From positions 62,001-126,000 of the forward strand of contig NZ_BMTU01000006.1 in NCBI RefSeq assembly GCF_014649835.1: DNA of 64,000 nucleotides, given 5' to 3'. The stretch is from Streptomyces pilosus. Lineage in GTDB: Bacteria; Actinomycetota; Actinomycetes; Streptomycetales; Streptomycetaceae. Below are positions 16,643-24,653 of this stretch, piece after piece. The stretch's first letter is position 1. Each line of letters starts with the position of its first letter. Under the pieces are notes generated by a model that was given only the letters and a program-made list of their open reading frames with translations, did not search any database and was not told the DNA's origin. The position numbers and the translations under genes are program-made.

Positions 16643-17128
16643 ATGGTCGTGAAGGATGACGAACTGCCGCACCTGCGGCGCTGTGTGGAGCTGGCGGCCG
16701 AGGCGCTGGAATCCGGTGACGAGCCGTTCGGTTCGGTCCTGGTCGCCGGGGACGGCACGGTGCTCGCCGAGGACCACAACCGCGTCGCCTCGGGGGACCG
16801 CACCCGCCATCCGGAGTTCGAGCTGGCGCGCTGGGCCGCGGCACGCCTCTCCCCCGCCGAACGGGCCGCGGCCACGGTGTACACCTCCGGCGAGCACTGC
16901 CCGATGTGCGCCGCCGCCCACGCCTGGGTGGGCCTCGGACGCATCGTGTACGTCGCCTCCTCCGAGGAGCTGGCGTCCTGGCTGACGGAACTGGGGGTGC
17001 CCGCCCCGCCGGTGCGGACGCTGCCCGTCGCCGAGGTCGCCCCGGGTGTCACCGTGGACGGCCCCGTCCCCGCGCTGACCGGGGAGATCAAGGAGCTGCA
17101 CCGGCGCTTCCACCGGGGCCGGAGCTGA
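16643..17128 (+). CDS. Nucleoside deaminase (CDA-fold, zinc-dependent)
   Basis: The 161-residue enzyme has the cytidine/guanine deaminase fold. The zinc site is His56-Pro-Glu58, with Glu58 as proton shuttle, and Cys86-Pro-Met-Cys89 in TSGEHCPMCAAAH. The usual His-Ala-Glu is replaced by His-Pro-Glu, which this subgroup tolerates. The ATG at 16643 follows GAGGAGG at good spacing. The substrate may be guanine, cytosine or a related base and cannot be fixed from sequence. It converges with the chaplin gene across a hairpin. Confidence 0.85.
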   Translation: MVVKDDELPHLRRCVELAAEALESGDEPFGSVLVAGDGTVLAEDHNRVASGDRTRHPEFELARWAAARLSPAERAAATVYTSGEHCPMCAAAHAWVGLGRIVYVASSEELASWLTELGVPAPPVRTLPVAEVAPGVTVDGPVPALTGEIKELHRRFHRGRS

Positions 17129-17174
17129 CCCCGTGCGCTCGTGCCGGCCGCTCGTCCGCGCGCCGGTCGCGGCC

Positions 17175-17209
17175 GCGGGGCCCCGCCGGCCCGGCTGCCG
17201 GGGCCCCGC
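17175..17209. terminator. Bidirectional hairpin between deaminase and chaplin genes
   Basis: GCGGGGCCCC (17175-17184) and GGGGCCCCGC (17200-17209) form a perfect 10-bp stem with a 15-base loop. Confidence 0.65.
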
Positions 17210-17233
17210 ACGCCTGATCGTTCCTCCGGCCGG

Positions 17234-17875
17234 TCAGCCGACCGCCCCCGCCCTGGCCCGGCGGTACAGCGCCACCCCGCTCAGGAAGAGCGCCGCGCCG
17301 GTCGCGAGCACCGGCAGCGTCCGGTCGGCTCCCGTTTCGGCGAGGGCGACGGGCTCCCGCACGGCCGTCTGCGGGACCGGGGCGGGCAGGTTCCGCGGCG
17401 GGGTGGAGGGTTCGGGCCGCTCCGGGCGGTCGGGCCGCTCGCCGGTGTCGGCGGAGGAGTTGCCGGTGGAGGCGTTGCCGACGCCGACCACGTTCACGCT
17501 GTTGCCGGTGACATTGACCGGCAGGTCCACGGGCACCTGGACACCGTTGCCGGACAGCACGCCCGGGGAACCCTGAGTGCCGCTCCCGGCGGTCGCCCCG
17601 GTGGAGGAGTCCCCGGGGGCGCCCTGCTCCCCCCTGTCCTCGTTGACGCAGGTGTTGCCCGCGGCGGGGTTGAGCACACCCACCACGTTCACCGTGTTCC
17701 CGCACACGTTCACCGGGACGTGCACCGGGAGCTGGAGGGTGTTCCCCGCCACCACCCCGGGTGAACCGGCCGCGGCACCGTCCGCCCCGGCGCCGGCGTA
17801 CGCCGGCATCGCCACGGCCATCGCGCCCGACGCGGCGGCGACGGCGATCACACCGTTACGGGTAACCCGTCTCAT
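17234..17875 (-). CDS. chpB: Long chaplin with two chaplin domains and sortase signal (probable ChpB)
   Basis: The 213-residue secreted protein coats aerial hyphae and spores. A signal peptide ends near residue 27 (AYAGAG). Chaplin domain 1 covers residues 38-77 and has the usual Cys58 and Cys76. Domain 2 covers 104-142 with the same PVDLPVNVTGNSVNVVGVGN pattern but no cysteine. A Pro-rich spacer leads to the sorting signal LAETG at 178-182, a membrane helix 186-204 and RRAR, so sortase E-type enzymes anchor it to the wall. The ATG at 17875 follows AGGGAA. It is divergent from the TAP-type peptidase gene. The symbol is by remembered synteny with nsdB. Confidence 0.88.
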   Translation of the reverse strand: MRRVTRNGVIAVAAASGAMAVAMPAYAGAGADGAAAGSPGVVAGNTLQLPVHVPVNVCGNTVNVVGVLNPAAGNTCVNEDRGEQGAPGDSSTGATAGSGTQGSPGVLSGNGVQVPVDLPVNVTGNSVNVVGVGNASTGNSSADTGERPDRPERPEPSTPPRNLPAPVPQTAVREPVALAETGADRTLPVLATGAALFLSGVALYRRARAGAVG

Positions 17876-18151
17876 AGGTTCCCTGCCCTTCCAGACATGG
17901 TCGCGGGCGCTCGCCCGCACCGGATAGAACGCGGCTGCGGCATCCGGGTTATGGCTCATCCGTATGCCGCAGCCGGTTCACCCCATCGGGGGTCCCGCCG
18001 GTCGAACCGCGGGCAAAGCCCCTCGAACTGCCGGGGGACGAACACACGGACCTCGCGCGCGGGGACGCCCCCGGTCCGGCCGACAGGCAGGGGCCGCGGG
18101 GCCCGCTTATGGTGGGCGAGGATGCCGGTCGGAGCGTCCCTGGAGGCATCG

Positions 18152-19753
18152 ATGCTGGTCAAGCTGTCCGAGCGACTCCGTCTCCGGCGGTGCGCGATGC
18201 GCCCCTCGGTCCGCCGCTGCGCGACCGCGGGAGTGGTCGGACTGGCGCTGCTGGGCACCGGCCTGACGGCGACCGGCCGCACCGGCTCGGACCTCGACCG
18301 GTTCTACGACCAGAGGATCACGTGGTCCGCGTGCGAGGGCCTGGACCTGCCGAAGGACCTGCAGTGCGGAAGGCTCACCGTTCCGCTCGACTACGGGGAT
18401 CCCGGCAAGGGCACCCTCGAACTGGCCCTCGCCCGCTACCGGGCGACCGCCGGCCCGCGCGGCTCGGTGGTGCTGAACTTCGGCGGCCCGGGCGGTTCCG
18501 GGATCCTGGGACTCGCCCACGGCCGCAAGGACTTCCTGGGGCTGACCGACGACTACGACGTGGTCTCCTTCGACCCCCGCGGCGTCGGGCTCTCCTCACC
18601 GGTCAGCTGCGGCACCGACGCGACCCAGCAGGCGCTGGAGGCGACCGACGGCGAGGAGATGGCCGATCCGGGCGAGGTGCTGCGGCAGTTGCGCGGGGTG
18701 GCCGCCGAGTGCGCCGAGCACTCGGGGCCCGTACTCGGGCACATCGGCACCGTGGACGTCGCCCGCGACCTGGACGTGATGCGTCAGGCGCTCGGCGACA
18801 AGAAGCTCAACTACCTGGGGTTCTCCTACGGGACCCGGCTCGGAGCGGTGTACGCGGCCAAGTTCCCCCGGAAGGTGGGCCGGATGGCACTGGACGGCGT
18901 GGACACGCTGACGGAACCGCTGGCCGAGCAGGGACTGGCGAGTGCGCGGGGGCAGCAGACGGCTCTGGAGAACTTCCTCACGTGGTGCACCGAGGAACTC
19001 TCCTGCCCGTTCGGACAGGACGCGCGCAGCGCCCGCACGCAGGTCGTGGACCTGGTCGAGTCGCTCGACGAGAACCCGGTGCCGACCGACTTCGGCTACG
19101 AGTTCACCGGTCAGGACCTGGTCGGCGCCATCGCGCAGGGCCTCTACACCAAGGAGATGTGGCCGCTGCTGCAGCGGGCGCTCGCCGAGCTCGTCGAGGA
19201 CGGGGACATCAGCGGGGTCGAGGCACTGGCGACCGGCGGTGCGGGCATGCCCGTGCCGCGGCGTGCCGACGAGCCCCTGACCGACCCGGAGGACGTGCCG
19301 CTGGACAACCTGCCGGCGGCGCTGATGGCGGTGAACTGCGCGGACGACCCCGACCGGCCGGACGCCGAGCGGCTGACCCGGGACGTGGCCCGGTTGCGGG
19401 AGGCCTACGAGGATGCCTCGCCGGTGTTCGGCCCGTACCGGCTCGCCCAGGTGGTGCTCTGCTACGGGCGGCCCAGGGGCACCGACTACATCCGGGAACG
19501 GGTCAAGGACGTCGACACGGCGCGGATGCTGCTGGTCGGCACCCGGGGCGACCCCGCGACACCGTACCGGTGGACGGTGGAGACGGCCGAGCGGCTCGGC
19601 TCCGCGGCCGTCGTGCTGGACAACCGCAGCGAGGGGCACACGGGCTACGGATCGTCCGACTGCGTCCACCGCACGATCGACGACTTCCTGCTGCACGGTT
19701 CCCTGCCGCCGAACGGCAGTTCCTGCGGCGGCGAGAACGAGGACCGGCTCTGA
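18152..19753 (+). CDS. Secreted alpha/beta-hydrolase, tripeptidyl aminopeptidase family
   Basis: The 533-residue protein is a TAP/prolyl-type serine peptidase. A membrane or signal segment lies at residues 24-40 after an Arg-rich start. The oxyanion region is LNFGGPGGSG, the nucleophile is Ser225 in GFSYGTRLG, the acid is in GTRGDPATPY and the histidine in NRSEGHTGYG, the last two within the TAP C-terminal domain with its disulphide cysteines. It probably releases tripeptides from extracellular proteins. The ATG at 18152 has GGAGG five to six bases upstream; earlier in-frame ATGs lack one. Divergent from the chaplin gene with a 276-bp shared region. Confidence 0.88.
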   Translation: MLVKLSERLRLRRCAMRPSVRRCATAGVVGLALLGTGLTATGRTGSDLDRFYDQRITWSACEGLDLPKDLQCGRLTVPLDYGDPGKGTLELALARYRATAGPRGSVVLNFGGPGGSGILGLAHGRKDFLGLTDDYDVVSFDPRGVGLSSPVSCGTDATQQALEATDGEEMADPGEVLRQLRGVAAECAEHSGPVLGHIGTVDVARDLDVMRQALGDKKLNYLGFSYGTRLGAVYAAKFPRKVGRMALDGVDTLTEPLAEQGLASARGQQTALENFLTWCTEELSCPFGQDARSARTQVVDLVESLDENPVPTDFGYEFTGQDLVGAIAQGLYTKEMWPLLQRALAELVEDGDISGVEALATGGAGMPVPRRADEPLTDPEDVPLDNLPAALMAVNCADDPDRPDAERLTRDVARLREAYEDASPVFGPYRLAQVVLCYGRPRGTDYIRERVKDVDTARMLLVGTRGDPATPYRWTVETAERLGSAAVVLDNRSEGHTGYGSSDCVHRTIDDFLLHGSLPPNGSSCGGENEDRL

Positions 19754-20076
19754 CCGACGGGGCCGCCCGCCCTGGCCACCACCCCGCCCGCGGCGACGAA
19801 GGCGTGGAGACATCACGGCGCTGCCGCTCTCCGCGCCGACCGGCCCGGCCCTCCTCCCGCCGGCGGGCCGGCGCGTGCGACCGGCGCGCCGGCGGCCGTG
19901 CGTGCCTCCGGCCGCCGGGTGGCGCCCCCGGCGCACGGGCGGCCGGTCCCCCGAACCGCCGGAGAGCGCTCGAAGGGCCGTCTTCTCCGCCGGTCACCGG
20001 CCCGGACGGGCCGCCCCCGCCCGTGCGGGGCTTTGCCCCAAATGCCCTGGCGCGGAATCCGCCCTATGGTGCTGTC
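19754..20076 (+). other. 323-bp intergenic region
   Basis: No gene is supported. The DNA is extremely GC-rich, with several short self-complementary stretches such as GCCGGCGGGCCGGCG near 19859-19873. The last 15 bases hold the -10 element of the next gene. Confidence 0.5.
20065..20070 (+). promoter_or_regulatory. -10 element of leaderless baeRF-type gene
   Basis: TATGGT is followed by GCTGTC and then the ATG at 20077, with no ribosome binding site. Confidence 0.55.
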
Positions 20077-21174
20077 ATGGAGCACGATCTGAGTCCCGCG
20101 ACCCTTGCCGAGCTTCGCCGTCCGCGCCCCTACCCCGCGGTGTCCCTGCTGACGCCGACGCACCGGCGCGATCCGCTCGACACCCAGGACGCCGTCCGGC
20201 TGCGCAACATGGTGGCCGAGGCGAAGAAGAAGCTGGAGGCCGATCCCGCGGTCACCCGGGACCGGCGCGCCGACGTGGCCCGGCAGCTCGACGAGGCCCT
20301 GGCGGAGGTGGACCTGTCGCACACCGAGGACGGCCTGGCGATCTTCGCCGCGCCGGGTGAGCACCAGGTGTGGTCCCTCGCCCGCAGCGTGCCCGAACGA
20401 GTCGTCCTCTCGGACACCTTCCTGACCCGCAACCTGGTCTCCGCCCACACCGCGGAACAGCCGTTCTGGGTGCTGTCGGTGTCCGCCGACCGGGCCACCC
20501 TGTGGAGCGGCGGCGTGGACCGTGTCACCGAGGAACGGATCGGCGCCTTCCCGCTCGTCCGGCAGCAGCCGAACTTCGACCCCGAGCGGCAGGAACGGGC
20601 CGGCGACCAGCCCAGCAACTTCCGCGACGAGGACACCCGCCGGTTCCTGCGCGAGGCCGACACGGCGATGGGCGCCGTCCTGCGCCACCACCCGCGGCCG
20701 CTGTACGTCACCGGTGATCCCGCCGCCCTGTCCCTGCTGGGCGAGGCCGGCAGCGCCACCGCCAAGGACGCCGTGCACGTCCCGCACGGCGGGCTGGCGC
20801 ACGGGACGCCCCAGGCGGTGTGGCAGGCCGTGCTGCCGGTCCTCGAGGACGAGGCGCGCAAGCGCACCGAGGACGTGGCCCGCTCGCTCGAATCGGCTCG
20901 CGGGCGCAAGGAGTTCGCGGCCGGTGTGGACGAGCTGTGGCAGAGCGCCCGGGAGGGCCGGGTCCGGCTGCTGGCGGTCGAGGAGAACTACCGGATCACG
21001 GTGCGGGACGCCGGCGAGCACCTGATCGTCGCCGAGGACGGCGACCTGGACGCCCGCGAGGACATCGTGGACGAGATCGTCGAGCAGTGCCTGGAGACGG
21101 GCGCCGAGGTCCGTTTCGTCCCGGACGGCACGCTCGGTGACGCGGACGGAATGGCCGCGGTCCTGCGTTACTGA
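20077..21174 (+). CDS. Release-factor-fold protein, baeRF family
   Basis: The 365-residue cytosolic protein resembles the bacterial archaeo-eukaryotic release factor (baeRF3) family. It has an N-terminal half (AVSLLTPTHRRDPLDTQDAVRLRNMV, split around residue 40) and a C-terminal L7Ae-like half with RPLYVTGDPAALSLL and VRLLAVEENY. The family is proposed to act in ribosome rescue or RNA processing, but no biochemical role is settled. The ATG at 20077 is the start because TATGGT six bases upstream marks a leaderless transcript. The frame stays open for another 2 kb upstream over the peptidase gene, which is a GC effect. Confidence 0.75.
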   Translation: MEHDLSPATLAELRRPRPYPAVSLLTPTHRRDPLDTQDAVRLRNMVAEAKKKLEADPAVTRDRRADVARQLDEALAEVDLSHTEDGLAIFAAPGEHQVWSLARSVPERVVLSDTFLTRNLVSAHTAEQPFWVLSVSADRATLWSGGVDRVTEERIGAFPLVRQQPNFDPERQERAGDQPSNFRDEDTRRFLREADTAMGAVLRHHPRPLYVTGDPAALSLLGEAGSATAKDAVHVPHGGLAHGTPQAVWQAVLPVLEDEARKRTEDVARSLESARGRKEFAAGVDELWQSAREGRVRLLAVEENYRITVRDAGEHLIVAEDGDLDAREDIVDEIVEQCLETGAEVRFVPDGTLGDADGMAAVLRY

Positions 21175-21469
21175 TTGCGGGGCTACCCGCCGGTCACCCC
21201 ACGGACAAACACCTGAACGTCGAACGTGTGAGTGAGCAGATCCGCGACCCCGATTCGACCTCAAATCACTTGCGTATCATGAGAGTTGAGGCCGCGAACG
21301 CATCCCGGACGCAGGCTCCGAAGTGACCCCGAGAAGACGGTGGCATATGCCAACGGCACCGCCTTGTCGGGTGTTGCCGAATCTCTTACGGGCTGTCGCG
21401 GGCTGTGCAACAGTCGTAACGGTCCCTCCGTCCGCCCGAAGGCCGAACCGTCCCGCATCGGAGTGCGTC

Positions 21470-22906
21470 ATGCCGTCCCACCTCTCCGCGGACCGCCCCG
21501 CCGCCCAGCCGCCACCGCGCGGCCCGGTCGACGCGCTCATCTCGCAGGCCCGGCGGCTCAAGGGCGACGTGGACGCCGTACGGCGCGGCACACCGGACGA
21601 CGCGACGGACCCGAGGGAACGCTGGCGGCGCGCCCTGTACGACCTGGCACTGCACCAACTGGACGATCTGGACCAGCACTTGGCGCAACTGCGTGACGAC
21701 CCGGCACCCGTGCCCGGTCCGTCGGGCCCGCCCGGCGCGGAGCCCGCCGCGGCGCCCGAGCCGCACCCCGACTCCCTCCTCGCCCGGGTCGGCAGCGCCG
21801 AGTGGAACCTGCTCACCGACGAGGTGAGCTGGTCCGGCGAGCTCTACCGCATCCTGGGCCGCGACCCGTCCGCGCCCCCGCTCACCCTCGACGAACTGCC
21901 GTCACTGGTCGTCGACGAGGACCGGCCCTCCCTGACCGCGATGGTCACCGGCTGTCTCGTCGACGGCCGCCCGATCGACGGCGAGTTCCGCGTCCTGCGC
22001 CCCGGCGACGGCGTCCGGACCGTGCACATGATGGGCGAACCGGTGCTCGGCGCCGACGGCGGCACCGCCTCGATGTGGGCCGTGCTGCGGGACGTCAGCG
22101 CACTGCGCCGCTGCCGGCGGGCGGTGAGCGAGACCCGTGACTCGCTGCACCACCACCGGCACGCCGCCGCGCGGACCGGGCACCGGCTCGCGGCCGGACC
22201 GCAGGAGGCCGGGCCGCCACCGTGGCACGGCTCCCTGCGGCTCCCGCCCGACGGGGCGCGGGTCCTGGACATCGCCGCCGCCCACCTGCCGGCGTCCGCA
22301 CCCGCTCCGGTCGACGGCGACTGGTACGACGCCCTCGAACTGCCCGACGGCACCACGCTGTTCGGTGTCGGCGAGCTGACCGGACAGGGCGCCGGCGCCG
22401 CCCTGGACACGGCCATGCTGCGCGGCGCCGTGCGCGGCATGGCGATGACCGGCGCCGAACCGGGCCCGCTGCTCACCTGCCTCAACGGATTACTGGAGGC
22501 CGGGGCGCAGCCGGCCCTCGGCAGCGCCCTCTGTCTGCGCTACCGGCCCGCGACCCGCTCCCTGGCGTGGGCACAGGCCGGACACCCCGCACCGCTGCTG
22601 TTCCGCGACGGGACGGGGCGTGCCCTGGAGGCGCCCCGGGGCGTCCCGCTCGGCGCCGCCCCGGGCTCCTCCTACGGACAGGCCGAGGAGACCCTCGAGG
22701 CCGGTGATCTGCTGCTCCTGCACACCGACGCACTGGTGCCCGGGCACGCCGGAACGGGAGCTGCCCACCGGCTCCTCCCCCTCGCTCCCGTCCTCGCCGG
22801 AATCCGCACCGCCCGGGACTGCGTCCGGGCCGTGGTGCGGGAGTACGGCGGGAGGGAAGAACGCACCGGCCACGCCTGCGTACTGGTGGCGCGGATCGCC
22901 TCCTGA
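21470..22906 (+). CDS. PAS-PP2C (SpoIIE/RsbU-type) protein with degenerate active site and a TTA codon
   Basis: The 478-residue protein has a PAS-like domain about 105-210 (EWNLLTDEVSWSGELYRILG) and a PP2C domain about 255-478. The first metal motif GDWYD (Asp284, Asp287) is kept. The second, normally Gly-Asp-Val-x-Gly-His-Gly, is GELTGQG with Glu302. The final Asp-Asp before the last strand is replaced (ERTGHACVLVAR). It may therefore be a weak or inactive phosphatase that binds an anti-sigma antagonist. Leu341 is a TTA codon (22490-22492), so translation needs bldA. The ATG at 21470 has GGAG seven bases upstream. It ends 24 bases from the convergent nsdB. Confidence 0.82.
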   Translation: MPSHLSADRPAAQPPPRGPVDALISQARRLKGDVDAVRRGTPDDATDPRERWRRALYDLALHQLDDLDQHLAQLRDDPAPVPGPSGPPGAEPAAAPEPHPDSLLARVGSAEWNLLTDEVSWSGELYRILGRDPSAPPLTLDELPSLVVDEDRPSLTAMVTGCLVDGRPIDGEFRVLRPGDGVRTVHMMGEPVLGADGGTASMWAVLRDVSALRRCRRAVSETRDSLHHHRHAAARTGHRLAAGPQEAGPPPWHGSLRLPPDGARVLDIAAAHLPASAPAPVDGDWYDALELPDGTTLFGVGELTGQGAGAALDTAMLRGAVRGMAMTGAEPGPLLTCLNGLLEAGAQPALGSALCLRYRPATRSLAWAQAGHPAPLLFRDGTGRALEAPRGVPLGAAPGSSYGQAEETLEAGDLLLLHTDALVPGHAGTGAAHRLLPLAPVLAGIRTARDCVRAVVREYGGREERTGHACVLVARIAS

Positions 22907-22930
22907 CCCGGACCCGCAGGCGCCGGGCCG

Positions 22931-24418
22931 TCACGCCCGGGCGGTGTCGCCCTTGCGGGGCCTGGGCAGCGCCGACTCGATCTCCTCCCTGAGCTCCTGG
23001 ATCTTCGGATAGGAGGAGTACTCGGCGGTGAGACGGTACATCTGGCGCAGCCGGTCCCAGGTGCGGCGCGAGGAGTTCTGGCCCATCGACACCAGGGCGA
23101 GCCGCGCGAACCGGTCCGCCTGTTCGGGATCGTCCGCGATGAAGCAGGCGGAGGCCATGGACAGGAAGTCGAAGATCTTGGACCGCTGCTGCGCCTCGAC
23201 CCGGAGCGCCAGTGCCTTGTCCGCGTAGTGCTGGGCGTGCGCCGCGGCGTCCGGCTCGAACTCCGCGAGCGTCCGGTACGCCAGGGCCTGCATGCCGTAC
23301 AGGTCCGCCTCGTTGAACAGCTGCATCCAGTTCGGCGGCGGCACGTCCCCCTTGTCGGAGACGAACAGGTCCTCGGCCCGGCCCAGGGTGCGGCGCATCG
23401 CCTGTCCCTTGCCCATGGACGCCTGCGCCCACGCCTCGATGGTGTGGAACATCGCGCGGGTGCGCGGCAGCACCTCCTCGCCCGAGCCGGACTGGGCGAG
23501 CTTCATCAGGTCCAGTGCCTCGTCGGGCCGCCCGAGGTGCACCATCTGACGGGCCGCCCGGGACAGCGCCTCACCGGCGCGCGGGCGGTCGCCGCCCTCC
23601 CGGGCCGCGTGGGCGGCGATGACGAAGTACTTCTGCGCCGTGGGTTCCATGCCGACGTCGTGGGACATCCAGCCGGCGAGCACGGCGAGGTTGGCGGCGA
23701 CGCCCCACAGGCGCCGCTGGAGATGGGGCGGGTGGTGGTAGGCGAGCATGCCGCCCACCTCGTTGAGCTGGCCGACCACCGCCTTGCGCTGGAGGCCCCC
23801 GCCCCGGGCGGCGTCCCAGGCACGGAACACCTCCACGGAGCGCTCCAGTTCCTCGATCTCCTGCGAGCCGATGGGAGCGGCCTCGTAGCGGTCGAAGCCC
23901 GCGGGGTCGGCGTGCAGGGGATCGTGGAGACGGGGAGCGTCGGCGGTCAGGGCCGGATCGGTGTGCAGCCAGTCGTGCATGGCGCTGCTGAGTGCGGAGC
24001 CCGCGGTGAGCGCGGCGCCCGCGCCCACCAGGCCGCGTCGGTTGAGCATGAGGTCCATTCCCGTGAATTCGGTGAGGACCTCGGCTGTCCGCTCGGGCGC
24101 CCACGGCACTCCGTCGGGATGTTCCGCACTCCCGGGGCGTGGCCGTTTCCCCGTACGCCCGTGCCGGACCAGACCGAGATCCTCGATGGTCACGACACGG
24201 CCGAGACGCTCGGTGAACAGGGCCGCCAGCACCCGCGGCACGGGATCGCGCGGGATCTCTCCCATGTCGATCCACCGCCGCACCCGGGAGGTGTCGGTCG
24301 CCAGCTGGGGGTGGCCCATGGCCGCCGCCTGCCGGTTGACCAGCCTCGCGAGTTCGCCCTTGGACCAGCCGGCCAGGCCGAACAGGTCCGAGAGCCGGGT
24401 GTTGGGTTGTCCGCTCAC
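22931..24418 (-). CDS. nsdB: NsdA/NsdB-family developmental and antibiotic regulator
   Basis: The 495-residue protein matches the Streptomyces NsdA/NsdB family, negative regulators of sporulation and antibiotic production. The N-terminus (TRLSDLFGLAGWSKGELARLVN) looks like a helix-turn-helix, with a conserved DTSRVRRWIDMGEIPRD segment near 50. From about 190 to 480 the chain is all-helical and TPR-like. The GTG at 24418 gives the family length and a GGGGG stretch lies upstream. TACTGT at 24448-24453 (minus strand) is a likely -10 element. Upstream are phased 10-bp repeats. Both flanking genes contain a TTA codon. The symbol nsdB rather than nsdA rests on remembered linkage to a long chaplin gene. 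Confidence 0.82.
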   Translation of the reverse strand: MSGQPNTRLSDLFGLAGWSKGELARLVNRQAAAMGHPQLATDTSRVRRWIDMGEIPRDPVPRVLAALFTERLGRVVTIEDLGLVRHGRTGKRPRPGSAEHPDGVPWAPERTAEVLTEFTGMDLMLNRRGLVGAGAALTAGSALSSAMHDWLHTDPALTADAPRLHDPLHADPAGFDRYEAAPIGSQEIEELERSVEVFRAWDAARGGGLQRKAVVGQLNEVGGMLAYHHPPHLQRRLWGVAANLAVLAGWMSHDVGMEPTAQKYFVIAAHAAREGGDRPRAGEALSRAARQMVHLGRPDEALDLMKLAQSGSGEEVLPRTRAMFHTIEAWAQASMGKGQAMRRTLGRAEDLFVSDKGDVPPPNWMQLFNEADLYGMQALAYRTLAEFEPDAAAHAQHYADKALALRVEAQQRSKIFDFLSMASACFIADDPEQADRFARLALVSMGQNSSRRTWDRLRQMYRLTAEYSSYPKIQELREEIESALPRPRKGDTARA

Positions 24419-24480
24419 GTCAAGCCCCCAGGTTCTCGGCTGAGTTGACAGTAGCCCGGTGCAGGTTGCCGGGCGACTAT

Positions 24481-24521
24481 TCGCCAGGGTTCGCCAGGGT
24501 CCGCCAGATGGTGTGCCAGGG
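24481..24521. repeat. Phased 10-bp tandem repeats in the nsdB/phosphotransferase promoter region
   Basis: TCGCCAGGGT occurs twice in perfect tandem (24481-24490, 24491-24500). CCGCCAGATG (24501-24510) and TGTGCCAGGG (24512-24521) follow as diverged copies. The GCCAG core thus recurs with about one helical turn of spacing, on one face of the DNA. It lies 63-103 bases upstream of the nsdB start. Confidence 0.75.
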
Positions 24522-24653
24522 GTCATCCGGTGTCGAGTAGGAACGCGCCACCACGACCCCGTCGCCGCAGGGGCATTCCCCCAGGGTGCGCCCGGGCGGC
24601 AGGGCCGGGTGGTGCACTGACGTCACAGGCACACGAAGGGATCTGTATCACCC

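Noticed and set aside
18109..21174. A continuous 1021-codon frame covering the peptidase gene and the release-factor-fold gene
   Set aside because: The part before 20077 has low-complexity Arg/Gly/Pro composition and overlaps a well-supported gene in another frame. The real start at 20077 has its own -10 element.
21386..21419. TTACG...CGTAA inverted repeat upstream of the PP2C-like gene
   Set aside because: The arms are only five bases and the flanking similarity is out of register, so it is not convincing as an operator.
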